A stretch of 64,000 nucleotides of DNA from Streptomyces sp. NBC_01478 (lineage in GTDB: Bacteria; Actinomycetota; Actinomycetes; Streptomycetales; Streptomycetaceae). The position numbers and the translations under genes are program-made. This document shows, piece after piece, positions 52,062-60,930 of this stretch. Location: positions 992,001 to 1,056,000 of the forward strand of contig NZ_CP109444.1 in assembly GCF_036227225.1 (NCBI RefSeq), given 5' to 3'. The notes beneath the pieces were generated by a model that saw nothing but the letters and a program-made list of their open reading frames with translations, was not told where the DNA came from and made no database searches. Each line of letters starts with the position of its first letter. Positions within the stretch are counted from its first letter, which is position 1.

Positions 52062-52619
52062 TCAGCGCCGTGCGGCACGCGCGGGCCTCGGGGCGGTCCG
52101 GCGGTGGACGGGGCCGCCGGGCGCGTACCAGCCGGCCTTCTTGCGGACGAGCGGGGACGGGTCCTCGTCGTGGGCGCGGGTGAGGGCCGTGAGGGCGTCC
52201 GGGCGGCTGTGCACCCACAGGCCGACGAGTTCGACGGCCCTGGCCCGCACCTGCGGGTCCGGGTCCCGCTCCAGGAGCAGGATCGCCCGGGGCAGCAGCG
52301 CGAGGCGGTCCGGGAAGCAGGCCTGCGCGTCCGGTTTGCACCGGTCGCAGGACAGTGCGTGCACGGCCGCGATCCGCACCCGTGCGTCGGGGTCGTCGAG
52401 CCGGGCGGTCAGGTCGTCCACGGCGTCCGGGACGAGCAGCTCGTCCAGCAGTCTGCTGCACTGTTCGCGCACCAGCGGGTGCGCGTGGCGCAGTCCCTCG
52501 CGGACGGCGGGCACGGCGGCCGGGCCGCGCCGGAGCAGTTCACGGAAGGCGCCGGGGCGGCGCGGCTCGCTGCCCAGCGCGTCGACGAGTACGGGGTCGG
52601 GGGTGTCGGTGGGTGACAT
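52062..52619 (-). CDS. HEAT-repeat protein
   Basis: The 185-residue protein consists mainly of helical HEAT repeats (for example LLDELLVPDAVDDLTARLDDPDARVRIAAVHAL and PRAILLLERDPDPQVRARAVELVG), preceded by a short leader. It contains a CDRCKPDAQAC stretch in the middle that could bind metal. Such proteins are scaffolds; no partner is evident. GAGGAA five bases before ATG 52619 fixes the start. Confidence 0.82.
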   Translation of the reverse strand: MSPTDTPDPVLVDALGSEPRRPGAFRELLRRGPAAVPAVREGLRHAHPLVREQCSRLLDELLVPDAVDDLTARLDDPDARVRIAAVHALSCDRCKPDAQACFPDRLALLPRAILLLERDPDPQVRARAVELVGLWVHSRPDALTALTRAHDEDPSPLVRKKAGWYAPGGPVHRRTAPRPARAARR

Positions 52620-52767
52620 CGGGTTCCTCCCCTCCGTCCGACGAGTCTGCGCCCCCGAACTCGGCCGCCACAAAGCCTTTTCCGCACGGCCGGACGGCCC
52701 TGCCTCGCGGGCCGTGGTTCCGGCCGCCCATACTGGGTGTACCGCACAGTCAAGGGAAGGTCCGACC

Positions 52768-53598
52768 GTGATCAGCATCCCGACGCACACGCTCAACGAC
52801 GGAACGAGGATTCCCGCCATCGGCCTGGGCACCTGGCCGATGGACGACGCGACGGCCGAGGAGGCCGTGGACGGTGCGTTGCGCATGGGCTATCGCTTGG
52901 TGGACACGGCGACGAACTACCGCAACGAGACCGGCGTCGGCCGTGGCATCGCCCGCAGCGGCGTGCCCCGCGAGGAGGTCCTCGTGACGACGAAGCTGCC
53001 GGGCCGCCACCACGGTTACGAGGAGACCCTCGCCTCCTTCGAGGAGTCCCGGGCGCGGCTCGGCGTGGACTACGTGGACCTCTATCTGATCCACTGGCCG
53101 CTGCCTCGGGTCGGCAAGTTCGTCGATTCCTGGAAGGCGATGATCAAGCTCCGCGAGGAGGGTCTCGTCCGGTCGATCGGCGTCTCCAACTTCACGCCCG
53201 GGCACATCGAGCGGCTGGAGAAGGAGACCGGCGTCCTGCCGTCCGTGAACCAGATCGAGCTCCACCCGCTGTTCCCGCAGGACGAACTGCGCGCCTTCGA
53301 TGCCGAGAAGGGCGTTCTCACCGAGAGCTGGAGTCCTCTCGGGCGCGGTTCGGAGCTGTTGAACGACCCCACTGTCGTGACGGTCGCGGAGGCCTTCGGT
53401 GTGACGCCCGGCCAGGTGGTGCTGCGCTGGCACACCCAACTGGGCGCCGTCCCGATCCCCAAGTCGGCGGACCCCGGCCGGCAGCGCGCGAACCTGGACA
53501 TCTTCGGCTTCGAACTCGGCCCGGCCCAACTGGCCGCCCTCTGTGACCACACGCCTCAGCGGCTGGGCGGGGACCCGGAGACGCACGAGGAATTCTGA
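52768..53598 (+). CDS. Aldo/keto reductase (2,5-diketo-D-gluconate reductase-like)
   Basis: The 276-residue protein has the tetrad D46, Y51, K76 and H109, and the short AKR form with IPKSADPGRQRANLDIF near the C-terminus that binds the NADPH phosphate. It belongs to the AKR5-like group of carbonyl reductases. GTG 52768 follows GGGAAGG. It differs clearly from the aldo-keto reductase at 6785, which is of the longer YajO/AKR11-like type. Confidence 0.92.
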   Translation: MISIPTHTLNDGTRIPAIGLGTWPMDDATAEEAVDGALRMGYRLVDTATNYRNETGVGRGIARSGVPREEVLVTTKLPGRHHGYEETLASFEESRARLGVDYVDLYLIHWPLPRVGKFVDSWKAMIKLREEGLVRSIGVSNFTPGHIERLEKETGVLPSVNQIELHPLFPQDELRAFDAEKGVLTESWSPLGRGSELLNDPTVVTVAEAFGVTPGQVVLRWHTQLGAVPIPKSADPGRQRANLDIFGFELGPAQLAALCDHTPQRLGGDPETHEEF

Positions 53599-53697
53599 GC
53601 GTCCCGGGGGTGGAAGTTGCGTGTTTCCGCCCCCAACTCGCCTTCCCTGCCTCTATGTTCACGGCGGAGGTTCAAGATCTCACCGGAAGGCTCTCGT

Positions 53698-54132
53698 ATG
53701 CGCACCGCGTTCCGTACCGCCGTCACCGGGTCGGTGGCCGCCGCCGCTCTGCTGGTCGGCGGCACCGCCCAGGCGACACCCGCCGGCCCCGGAGTCACCG
53801 CCCGGCTGATCAGCCAGACCACCATCGGCGACACCGACTACACCCTGCGCGAGATCACCATTCCGCCCGGCCAGGCGACCGGCTGGCACTACCACGACGG
53901 CCCGCTGTACGGCTTCGTCAAGCAGGGCACGCTCAGCCACTTCGACTCCGGTTGCGCCTCCGACGGCGTGTACCGGGCGGGCAGTCCCATCCAGGAGCCG
54001 GCCGGTTCGGGCAACGTGCACATCGGCCGCAATCTGGGGAACACCCCTCTCGTCCTCGACGTGCTGTACGTGCTGCCGCACGGATCGCCGTTCTCGGAGG
54101 ACGCGCCGAACCCCGGCTGCCCCTTCGAGTAG
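53698..54132 (+). CDS. Secreted small cupin
   Basis: The 144-residue protein has a signal peptide (about 1-27, ending in AQATP) and a single cupin barrel with the metal motif GWHYHDGPLYGFVKQG. A second conserved histidine is HIGRN near residue 106. Three cysteines in the mature protein could form a disulfide. Function unknown. ATG 53698 follows GGAAGG with eight bases' spacing; an upstream start at 53617 would displace the signal peptide. Confidence 0.85.
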   Translation: MRTAFRTAVTGSVAAAALLVGGTAQATPAGPGVTARLISQTTIGDTDYTLREITIPPGQATGWHYHDGPLYGFVKQGTLSHFDSGCASDGVYRAGSPIQEPAGSGNVHIGRNLGNTPLVLDVLYVLPHGSPFSEDAPNPGCPFE

Positions 54133-54141
54133 GTCCTCGGG

Positions 54142-56508
54142 TCAGTCCGGCGGCAGCGGCTGTTCGGCCCAGATGGTCTTGCCGCCGTCTGTCTGCCGGC
54201 TGCCCCAGCGCTGGGTGAGCTGCGCGACGAGGAGGAGTCCGCGTCCGCCCTCGTCGTAGGCGTGGGCGCGGCGCAGATGCGGTGAGGTGGAACTGCCGTC
54301 GGAGACCTCGCAGATGAGGGCGCGGTCTCGGATCAGCCGGAGCTGGACGGGCGGTTCGCCGTACCGGATGGCGTTGGTGACGAGTTCGCTGACGACGAGT
54401 TCGGTGACGAAGGACTCCTCGTCCAGCCCCCAGGCGGTGAGTTGCTCGGTGGCGGCCTGCCGGGCCCGGGCCACGTGCGCGGGGTCGGGTTCGATGTCCC
54501 AGGTGGCGACCCGGTCGGCGCCGAGCGCCCGGGTGCGCACCAGCAGGAGGGCCACGTCGTCGCTGGGCTCCTCCGGCATCACGGCCTTCAGCACCGAGTC
54601 GCACAGCGCGTCCAGCGATGCGGCGGACGCGGTGAGGGCGCGGCACAGTTCGGCGGTGGCGTGGTCGATGTCGCGGTCGCGGTCCTCGATCAGGCCGTCC
54701 GTGTACAGGGCGACGACGGCCCCCTCGGGCAGCTCCAACTCCACTGCCTCGAAAGGCAGTCCGCCGACCCCGAGCGGTGGTCCCGCGGCCATGGGGACGA
54801 GGCTCGCGGTCCCGTCGGGCAGCACGACGGCCGGCGGTGGATGTCCGGCGGCGGCCATGGTGAGGCGGCGCGATACCGGGTCGTAGACGGCGTAGAGGCA
54901 GGTGGCACCGAGTTCCGCGACCTCGTCGCCGGTGTCGTCCGTCGCGAGGTGGGTGACCAGGTCGTCGAGGTGGGTGAGGAGTTCGTCGGGCGGCAGGTCC
55001 ACGTCGGCGAGGGTGCGGACGGCGGTGCAGAGGCGGCCCATGGTCGCCGAGGACGCGATGCCGTGTCCGACGACGTCGCCGACGACCAGGGCGACCCGGC
55101 TGCCGGACAGCGGGATCACGTCGAACCAGTCGCCGCCGATGCCCGCGAGCGACCCGCAGGGCAGATAGCGGTGGGCCACCTCGACCGCCGCCTGCCCGGG
55201 CAAGTCCCTGGGCAGCAGGCTGTGTTGGAGGGCGAGTGCGGTGGAGCGCTCGCGGGCGAAGCGGCGCGCGTTGTCGATGCAGACGGCGGCGCGGCTGGCC
55301 ACCTCCTCGGCGAGTACGGCGTCGTCGGCCACGTAGTCGTCGGGGTGGGCCATGCGGACGCCGACCGCGACACCGAGTGTGGTGCCGCGTGCCCGGAGCG
55401 GCACCGCGATCATCGAGTGGACGCCCTTGCGGTACGCGCGGGCGGCGGGGCTGCGCGCGTTGCGTTCCGCCACCCAGCGGACGAAGTCGGGTTCGCCCGC
55501 CTGGCTCAGGACGGCCCGGCCCGACCGCAGCGCACGCGCGGGCGGTGAGAACGGCGGGTAGACGTCCGCCTCGGACAGGTGCATCGCCGCCTCGGGGGTG
55601 CCCTCGGTGGCGGAGCCGTGGGCGACCCGGCGCAGCACGATCCGGTCGTCGAGGTCCATCTGCGGTTCGTCCGCGCCGAGCACCCACTCCAGGAGGTCCA
55701 CGCTGGCGAAGTCGGCGTAGCGCGGCACCAGCAGTTCCACCAGTTCCTCGGCGGTGCGCACCACGTCGAGGGTGGTGCCGATGCCGGCCGCCGCTTCGTT
55801 GAGCAGGGCCAGCCGCTGTCGGGCGAGGTACTGCTCGGTGCTGTCGAACGCCGCGAGGGCGACCCCGCCCAGCTCACCGGCGGCGTCCTTGACGGGCCAC
55901 ATCTCGATGCTCCAGGCGTGCTCCCGGTTCAGGGCCGGAGCGCCCGCCCAACTGTCGTAGCGGACCGGTCTGCCCGTCTCGGCGACCAGGCGCAGGTTTC
56001 GCAGGAAGCCCCGGCTGTGCTCGGCGTCCTCGACACTCTCCGGGAAGTACCGGCCGATCAGGACGTCCTCGGGCACGCCCATCACGCGGCAGGCGACGTC
56101 GTTGAGGCGGAGGTAGCGCTGCTCGGTGTCGAAGACGGAGAGCGACATCGACGCCTGCTGGAAGGCCCGCTCCGCCAGCGTGGGCGCGAGGGGAGGGTCG
56201 GCGGTAATGACGTATCCGTCCGGTGCGCCGTCCGCACCGAGCACCGCGCAGGCCCGCACGGTGAGCGGGAGCGGCGTTCCGTCCCGGTGTCGTAGGACCA
56301 GCGTGCCCGTCAGCGCGGCGACGGCCGGGGTCGAGGGGGGTTCGGCGAGCAGTGCCCCCACCGACCGGCCCACGGCCTCCTCGGCCGGGTATCCCGTCAG
56401 TGTCCGGGCACCCTCGCTCCACCCCGTCACGATGCCTCGGGCATTGATGACCGCCGTGGCGGAGGCCTGCTCCATATCGTCCAGGATGGTCCCTTTACCG
56501 CGCGGCAT
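54142..56508 (-). CDS. PAS-PAS-GAF-SpoIIE phosphatase with RsbW-like ATPase domain
   Basis: The 788-residue multidomain regulator has two PAS domains (about 10-110 and 115-230), a GAF domain (about 240-415), a SpoIIE/PP2C phosphatase (about 430-650; GGDWFD, GDVVGHG, DDVALLLVR) and a C-terminal HATPase_c domain (about 665-788; SELVTNAIRYG, GGRGLLLV). It thus combines the phosphatase and the anti-sigma kinase of a partner-switching pathway in one chain. ATG 56508 is used; ATG 56475 (MEQASAT) is also possible. It converges with the cupin gene. Confidence 0.92.
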   Translation of the reverse strand: MPRGKGTILDDMEQASATAVINARGIVTGWSEGARTLTGYPAEEAVGRSVGALLAEPPSTPAVAALTGTLVLRHRDGTPLPLTVRACAVLGADGAPDGYVITADPPLAPTLAERAFQQASMSLSVFDTEQRYLRLNDVACRVMGVPEDVLIGRYFPESVEDAEHSRGFLRNLRLVAETGRPVRYDSWAGAPALNREHAWSIEMWPVKDAAGELGGVALAAFDSTEQYLARQRLALLNEAAAGIGTTLDVVRTAEELVELLVPRYADFASVDLLEWVLGADEPQMDLDDRIVLRRVAHGSATEGTPEAAMHLSEADVYPPFSPPARALRSGRAVLSQAGEPDFVRWVAERNARSPAARAYRKGVHSMIAVPLRARGTTLGVAVGVRMAHPDDYVADDAVLAEEVASRAAVCIDNARRFARERSTALALQHSLLPRDLPGQAAVEVAHRYLPCGSLAGIGGDWFDVIPLSGSRVALVVGDVVGHGIASSATMGRLCTAVRTLADVDLPPDELLTHLDDLVTHLATDDTGDEVAELGATCLYAVYDPVSRRLTMAAAGHPPPAVVLPDGTASLVPMAAGPPLGVGGLPFEAVELELPEGAVVALYTDGLIEDRDRDIDHATAELCRALTASAASLDALCDSVLKAVMPEEPSDDVALLLVRTRALGADRVATWDIEPDPAHVARARQAATEQLTAWGLDEESFVTELVVSELVTNAIRYGEPPVQLRLIRDRALICEVSDGSSTSPHLRRAHAYDEGGRGLLLVAQLTQRWGSRQTDGGKTIWAEQPLPPD

Positions 56509-56539
56509 CAACCGCGATACGGCATTTGCGGCCCCCGGG

Positions 56540-57007
56540 TCAGGTCCGGCGGGCTCGGAGTGCGTCGAGGGCCCGGTCGGCGTGGGTGTTCATCCGCAGT
56601 TCGCTGGAGACGACCTCCAGGATCGTGCGGTCCTCTCCGATGACGAAAGTGGCCCTCTTGGTGGGCGCGAGCGAGAATCCGCGTTTCACCCCGAACCGCT
56701 CGCGGATCGTCCCGTCGGCGTCCGAGAGGAGCGGCATGCCGAGGGTGTGTTTCCCGGCGAACTCGTGCTGCTTGTCGACCGTGTCACCGCTGATGCCGAC
56801 GGGCCGCGCGCCGACCGCCGCGAACTCGGCCGCCAGATCACGGAAATGGCAGGCCTCGGCGGTGCAGCCGGCGGACAGGGCGGCCGGATAGAAGAACAGC
56901 ACCACCGGTCCCTCGGCGAGCAGTTCCGTGAGGCTGCGCTCGGCGCCGGTCTCGTCCGGCAGCGTGAAGTCCTCGATCTTGTCACCGACGCTCGGGCGAC
57001 CGCTCAT
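56540..57007 (-). CDS. Peroxiredoxin (BCP / AhpC-TSA family)
   Basis: The 155-residue cytoplasmic peroxidase has the peroxidatic cysteine C48 in PAALSAGC, with serine in place of the usual threonine of PxxxTxxC, and a resolving cysteine C53 as in atypical two-cysteine BCP proteins. It reduces peroxides using thioredoxin or mycothiol systems. Its ATG overlaps the TGA of the DoxX-like gene, so the two are co-translated. Confidence 0.92.
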   Translation of the reverse strand: MSGRPSVGDKIEDFTLPDETGAERSLTELLAEGPVVLFFYPAALSAGCTAEACHFRDLAAEFAAVGARPVGISGDTVDKQHEFAGKHTLGMPLLSDADGTIRERFGVKRGFSLAPTKRATFVIGEDRTILEVVSSELRMNTHADRALDALRARRT

Positions 57008-57384
57008 GACTGTCCCTCCCCATTCTTCGCGACACTACGGGCCCACAGTACGAGGGGCACCTGCAGGGGCAGTCGCCCGAGGGCCGCCGCTCGCTGCGGG
57101 GTCGGGCGGTCCCGCCAGTCCAGCGCCATCTTCACGTTGGCGGGGAACACCCCCACGAAGAAGCCCGCCGCAGCGAGCGCGGCCGTACGCCGGGAACGCG
57201 GTGCCGCTATCCCGGCGGCCAGCGCCAGCTCGACGACCCCGCTCGCGTACGTCCAGGTCCGGGGCTTCCCCGGCAGGACGCTCGGGATCGTCGCGTCGAA
57301 CTGTCTCGGCGAGGCGAGGTGGGCGACCCCCGCGGTCGCCAACAGACCGGCGAGCAGCAGCGATGAGCGTTCGGACCGGGACAC
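57004..57384 (-). CDS. DoxX-like small membrane protein
   Basis: The 126-residue protein has four hydrophobic segments and the stretch GVAHLASPRQFD plus PANVKMALDW, which match DoxX-family membrane proteins. In mycobacteria DoxX works with SodA and SseA in oxidative-stress defence (established knowledge); coupling here to a peroxiredoxin fits that theme. GTG 57384 follows AGGAGG. Confidence 0.85.
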   Translation of the reverse strand: MSRSERSSLLLAGLLATAGVAHLASPRQFDATIPSVLPGKPRTWTYASGVVELALAAGIAAPRSRRTAALAAAGFFVGVFPANVKMALDWRDRPTPQRAAALGRLPLQVPLVLWARSVAKNGEGQS

Positions 57385-57452
57385 GGTTCCTCCTCTGATG
57401 GCCTGCCGCGCGATATTACTCGACGGTAGGTCCTTATCGGTCCCCTACTGCT

Positions 57453-57470
57453 TCGGTCTGACCTTTGATA
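57453..57470. promoter_or_regulatory. GntR/FadR-type operator upstream of acyl-CoA dehydrogenase gene
   Basis: TCGGTCTGACCTTTGATA contains the inverted repeat GGT-CTG-ACC, which fits the FadR-subfamily consensus GTnnnAC. It lies 35 bp before the ATG. The same 18 bases, with one difference, occur at 61840-61857 before the crotonase gene. Confidence 0.7.
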
Positions 57471-57505
57471 TGTTTCGCATCCGGAACCGAAGAAGGGTCC
57501 CGTGC

Positions 57506-58672
57506 ATGGACTTCGAACTGACCGAGGACCAGGAAACGATCCGCAAGTCCGTCGCCGGGCTGCTGCGCGACTTCGACGACCAGTACTGGATGGCGAAGGA
57601 CCAGGCGCACGAGTTCCCGACGGAGTTCTACGACACCGTCGCGGCCGGCGGCTGGCTAGGGATCACGATCCCGGAGGAGTACGGCGGCCACGGCCTCGGC
57701 ATCACCGAGGCCAGCCTGCTGCTGGAGGAAGTGGCGCGGTCGGGCGGCGGCATGAACGCGGCGAGCGCGATCCATCTCTCCATCTTCGGCATGCATCCGG
57801 TGGTGGTGCACGGCTCCGAGGAGCTGAAGCGCCGCACACTCCCCCGGATCGCGAACGGCGATCTGCACGTCTGTTTCGGCGTCACCGAACCGGGCGCCGG
57901 ACTCGACACCGCGAGCATCACGACGTACGCACGACGGGACGGCGACCACTACGTCGTGAGCGGCCGCAAGGTGTGGATCTCCAAGGCGATGGAGTCGGAG
58001 AAGATCCTTCTCCTGACCCGGACCAGCAAGGCGGACGAGGTCGCCAGGAAGACCGACGGGATGACCCTCTTCCTGGCGGACATCGACCGCGACCGGATCG
58101 ACGTCCGCCCGATCCCGAAAATGGGCCGCAACGCGGTCACCTCGAACGAACTCTTCATCGACGACCTGCGCATCCCCGTCGAGGACCGCGTCGGCGAGGA
58201 GGGCCAGGGCTTCCGCTACCTCCTCGACGGCCTCAACCCGGAACGCATGCTGATCGCCGCGGAGGCCCTCGGCATCGGCCGGGCCTCGCTCGACAAGGCG
58301 GTGCGGTACGCCAAGGAGCGGGTCGTCTTCGGCCGCCCGATCGGCATGAACCAGGGCATCCAGTTCCCCCTCGCGGACTCCCTGGCCCACCTCGACGCCG
58401 CCGAACTCGTGCTGCGCAAAGCGACATGGCTGTACGACAACGGGAGGCCCTGCGGGCGGGAGGCGAACACCGCCAAGTATCTGTGCGCCGACGCCGGGTT
58501 CACGGCCGCCGACCGGGCCCTGCAGACCCACGGGGGCATGGGCTACTCCGAGGAGTACGGCGTGTCCCGCTACTTCCGCGAGGCCCGCCTCATGCGCATC
58601 GCGCCGATCAGTCAGGAAATGATCCTGAACTACCTGGGATCACACACGCTGGGACTCCCGAGGAGCTACTGA
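57506..58672 (+). CDS. Acyl-CoA dehydrogenase
   Basis: The 388-residue flavoenzyme has the FAD/substrate signatures CFGVTEPGAGLDTAS (about 123) and QTHGGMGYSEEYGVSRYFREAR near the C-terminus. At the usual catalytic-base site (YEGT in medium-chain enzymes) it reads IAPIS, so the base is not there; E246 in LNPERML matches the position used by isovaleryl-CoA and long-chain dehydrogenases. That points to a branched or unusual acyl chain. It is first in a unit with the SDR gene. Confidence 0.92.
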   Translation: MDFELTEDQETIRKSVAGLLRDFDDQYWMAKDQAHEFPTEFYDTVAAGGWLGITIPEEYGGHGLGITEASLLLEEVARSGGGMNAASAIHLSIFGMHPVVVHGSEELKRRTLPRIANGDLHVCFGVTEPGAGLDTASITTYARRDGDHYVVSGRKVWISKAMESEKILLLTRTSKADEVARKTDGMTLFLADIDRDRIDVRPIPKMGRNAVTSNELFIDDLRIPVEDRVGEEGQGFRYLLDGLNPERMLIAAEALGIGRASLDKAVRYAKERVVFGRPIGMNQGIQFPLADSLAHLDAAELVLRKATWLYDNGRPCGREANTAKYLCADAGFTAADRALQTHGGMGYSEEYGVSRYFREARLMRIAPISQEMILNYLGSHTLGLPRSY

Positions 58673-59440
58673 ATGACCGACAGCACAGGGTTGTTCGACC
58701 TCACGGGCCGGTCGGCACTGGTCACCGGGGCCGGGGGCGGCATCGGTTCCGCGGTCGCCGAGGCGCTGGCGCGCGCGGGTGCCGCGGTGCTGGTGACCGA
58801 CGTCGACGAGTCGGCCGCCGCGGCCGTCGCGGGGAAGATCAGTGCCGCGGGCCTGACGGCGGACAGCGCCGCGCTCGACGTACGGGACCGGTCCGCCGCC
58901 GACGCTGCCGTGGCGCGCGCTGCGGCGCTCGCCGACGGGACGCTGCACATCCTCGTGAACAACGCCGGGGTCATCGCGCCGGCCATGTTCGACAAGCTGG
59001 AGGAGGAGGCGTTCCGGCGGGTCCTCGACATCCATGTGATGGGCGCCTTCCACTGCGCGCAGGCGGCGCTGCCGTTCCTGCCGGACGACGGCACGGGCCG
59101 GATCATCAACGTCACGTCGTCGGCGGGGCTGGTCGGCACGCTCGGGCAGGTCAACTACTCGGCCGCGAAGGCGGGGATCATCGGGCTGACGAAGTCGCTG
59201 GCCCGCGAACTGGCGCGCCGGCGGGTGCTGGTCAACGCGCTCGCCCCGCTGGCCGCCACACCCATGACGGAGACCATCCGCACCGACGAGAAGTTCTCGG
59301 CCCGGATGCTGGCCCGGATTCCGCTGGGCCGGTGGGCCGAACCCGCGGAGGTCGCGGGCAGTTTCGTGTTCCTCGCCTCGGACGCCGCCTCCTTCATCAC
59401 CGGGCAGGTGCTGCCGGTGGACGGCGGCATGGTGATTTGA
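58673..59440 (+). CDS. Short-chain dehydrogenase/reductase
   Basis: The 255-residue NAD(P)-dependent enzyme has TGAGGGIGSA (cofactor), NNAG, and the catalytic Ser plus YSAAK. It follows the acyl-CoA dehydrogenase with no gap and GAGGAG overlapping that gene's end, so the two are co-translated; oxidation of a hydroxyacyl-CoA intermediate is the likely role. The tnpB element begins immediately after its stop codon. Confidence 0.93.
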   Translation: MTDSTGLFDLTGRSALVTGAGGGIGSAVAEALARAGAAVLVTDVDESAAAAVAGKISAAGLTADSAALDVRDRSAADAAVARAAALADGTLHILVNNAGVIAPAMFDKLEEEAFRRVLDIHVMGAFHCAQAALPFLPDDGTGRIINVTSSAGLVGTLGQVNYSAAKAGIIGLTKSLARELARRRVLVNALAPLAATPMTETIRTDEKFSARMLARIPLGRWAEPAEVAGSFVFLASDAASFITGQVLPVDGGMVI

Positions 59441-59600
59441 AACCTCCCCCACCTAAAGGTGGGGGATTCCTGGCTCACGTTGGCTGTGGACCGGCGGTCC
59501 GGCAGCTCTTACACGATCAGCACCAGCCGGGTTGAGACCAGCCCGGACGAGCATCACGCGGGCGGAGTTCTTGTCCCTGGGGGACACGGTTCCGCACGCG
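59441..59600 (-). ncRNA. Probable omega RNA at the 3' end of tnpB
   Basis: TnpB proteins use a guide RNA made from the 3' end of their own gene and the adjoining element end (established knowledge for ISDra2 and relatives). Here CCCCCACC (59446-59453) and GGTGGGGG (59458-59465) form an 8-bp stem with a four-base loop in which the tnpB stop codon TAG lies. The guide would then be copied from flanking DNA, that is, the antisense of the SDR 3' end. The outer limits given are approximate. Confidence 0.4.
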
Positions 59601-60655
59601 GCGCAGGTGTAGGTACGTTCCGAAAGAGGAAGTGCGTGCTTGGTTCTCGCTCCGCACTGCGCGCAGTCCATGGTGGTGTGCGCGGAGTTTACGAGGTGCA
59701 CGGTCCGGCCGTGCTTGCGGCTCATGTCCAGCAGGGCCGTCTTCGTCGTGCTGATCGCGGCATCCGCTGCCTTGCGGGCCATCGTGGACTTCGCCAGGAA
59801 CTTCGGGCGGAAGTCCTCGACCGCGAGCTGGTCGAAGTCGCGAACGATGGTTTTGGCCCACTTGCGGGCGGTGTCCTGCCGTTGCCGGGCGGCCTTCTTG
59901 TGGACCTTCGCGGCCTGGGCCTGTGCCTGCCGGTAGCCCTTGGACTGCCGCTTACCTCTGGGGATACAGCGGCGGGCCATCTGCTTCTGGTAACGGGCGA
60001 GGCGGGCGGTGGCGGTCTTGCCGTGCTGTGGATGCGGGAGGTCGTGGGCGTCGCTGGTGGTGGTCGCGGTTTCCTTCACTCCCCAGTCGATGCCGATCAC
60101 CCGGCCGGTGGCAGGCAGGGCCTCGGTGGTGGTCGCCACGACGAACGAGGCGTACCAGTGGCCGAGGCTGTCTCGGTAGACGCGGACGGAGGACGGCGGC
60201 TTGGGCAGTCCCCGCGACCACACCACACTAAGCACGATCCCGCCCGCGAGATGCAGACGCCCGCCCTTGAGGCGGAACCCGCGCCGCGTGTAGTTCAGGG
60301 TCGGGTCGGCCGCGTGCTTCTTCTTGCACTTCGGCATCCCGGCCCGCCGTTGCTGCGGCAGCCGGGCCGTGATGTCGTTCAGGGCCTTGGCGCGGGACTT
60401 GGCGAAGTCGCGGATCGTCTGCTGTTGCGGCACCGAGCTGCCTTCGCGCAGCCAGGCGTTCGCGGTGCGGGCCTCGGTCAGCATCTTGTCGAGGCGGGCC
60501 GGGCCGCACCTCTCCTCGTCGGCGTGCGCCTTTTGGGAGCGGGCGCAGCACTCGTTCCAGATCCACCGGCAGCGCGCCCACTCCGCCACCAGCGCGGTAC
60601 GGGCGGTCGAAGACAGGCGAAGCCGATAGGTGTACCGGGCATGTCCGGCATCCAT
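59453..60655 (-). CDS. tnpB: RNA-guided endonuclease TnpB
   Basis: The 400-residue protein is full length. The RuvC-like triad is intact as D190 (in GIDWGVKE), E280 (in AVEDF) and D361 (in PRDKNSARVML), and the zinc finger as C331, C334, C351 and C354. The N-terminal part carries the arginine-rich wedge region. TnpB cuts DNA next to a short TAM motif under guidance of omega RNA and helps the element persist. All parts needed for activity are visible. Its promoter faces the small RHH gene across 49 bp. Confidence 0.95.
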   Translation of the reverse strand: MDAGHARYTYRLRLSSTARTALVAEWARCRWIWNECCARSQKAHADEERCGPARLDKMLTEARTANAWLREGSSVPQQQTIRDFAKSRAKALNDITARLPQQRRAGMPKCKKKHAADPTLNYTRRGFRLKGGRLHLAGGIVLSVVWSRGLPKPPSSVRVYRDSLGHWYASFVVATTTEALPATGRVIGIDWGVKETATTTSDAHDLPHPQHGKTATARLARYQKQMARRCIPRGKRQSKGYRQAQAQAAKVHKKAARQRQDTARKWAKTIVRDFDQLAVEDFRPKFLAKSTMARKAADAAISTTKTALLDMSRKHGRTVHLVNSAHTTMDCAQCGARTKHALPLSERTYTCAACGTVSPRDKNSARVMLVRAGLNPAGADRVRAAGPPVHSQREPGIPHL

Positions 60656-60704
60656 GGCTTCCTCCAGGGTCGTGCTGCCACCACTCTACTACTACGGTAG
60701 GGGC

Positions 60705-60863
60705 ATGGATGAAGAAACAAAGATCACGCTCAGGCTCCCCACGGAACTGCACCGGTGGCTCACCGCTCAGGCCAAGTCCGCCCGCAGGTCCCTCAACTCC
60801 GAGATCGTCTACCGGCTGGAGGGTGAGCGAGACGCCGCCGTTGCGGACACCGACTCACCCTGA
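60705..60863 (+). CDS. Arc-type ribbon-helix-helix DNA-binding protein
   Basis: The 52-residue protein reads KITLRLPTELHRWLTAQAKSA followed by RRSLNSEIVYRLE, the beta-strand plus two helices of Arc/MetJ-type repressors. Such proteins act as dimers on short operators, often as antitoxins or transposon-linked regulators. It is divergent from tnpB across 49 bp containing CTAC-N4-GTAG, so control of tnpB is plausible. The Shine-Dalgarno sequence is poor (AGGGG almost touching the ATG). Confidence 0.8.
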   Translation: MDEETKITLRLPTELHRWLTAQAKSARRSLNSEIVYRLEGERDAAVADTDSP

Positions 60864-60930
60864 CGGCGACCCTGAAGGCCGAGGCATCCTTGGAGGTACT
60901 CGGTGGCAGCCAGCGCGCGTGCTGTGTTGA

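Larger units (their letters stand above)
59441..60704 (-). mobile_element. Solitary IS200/IS605-type tnpB element
   Basis: A complete tnpB gene with a strong terminal hairpin at its 3' end lies between the SDR and GntR genes of an otherwise continuous catabolic cluster. No tnpA (Y1 transposase) is present, so the element would need help in trans to move. The 3' boundary is close to the SDR stop at 59440; the 5' boundary is not determined and might include the small RHH gene. Confidence 0.65.
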
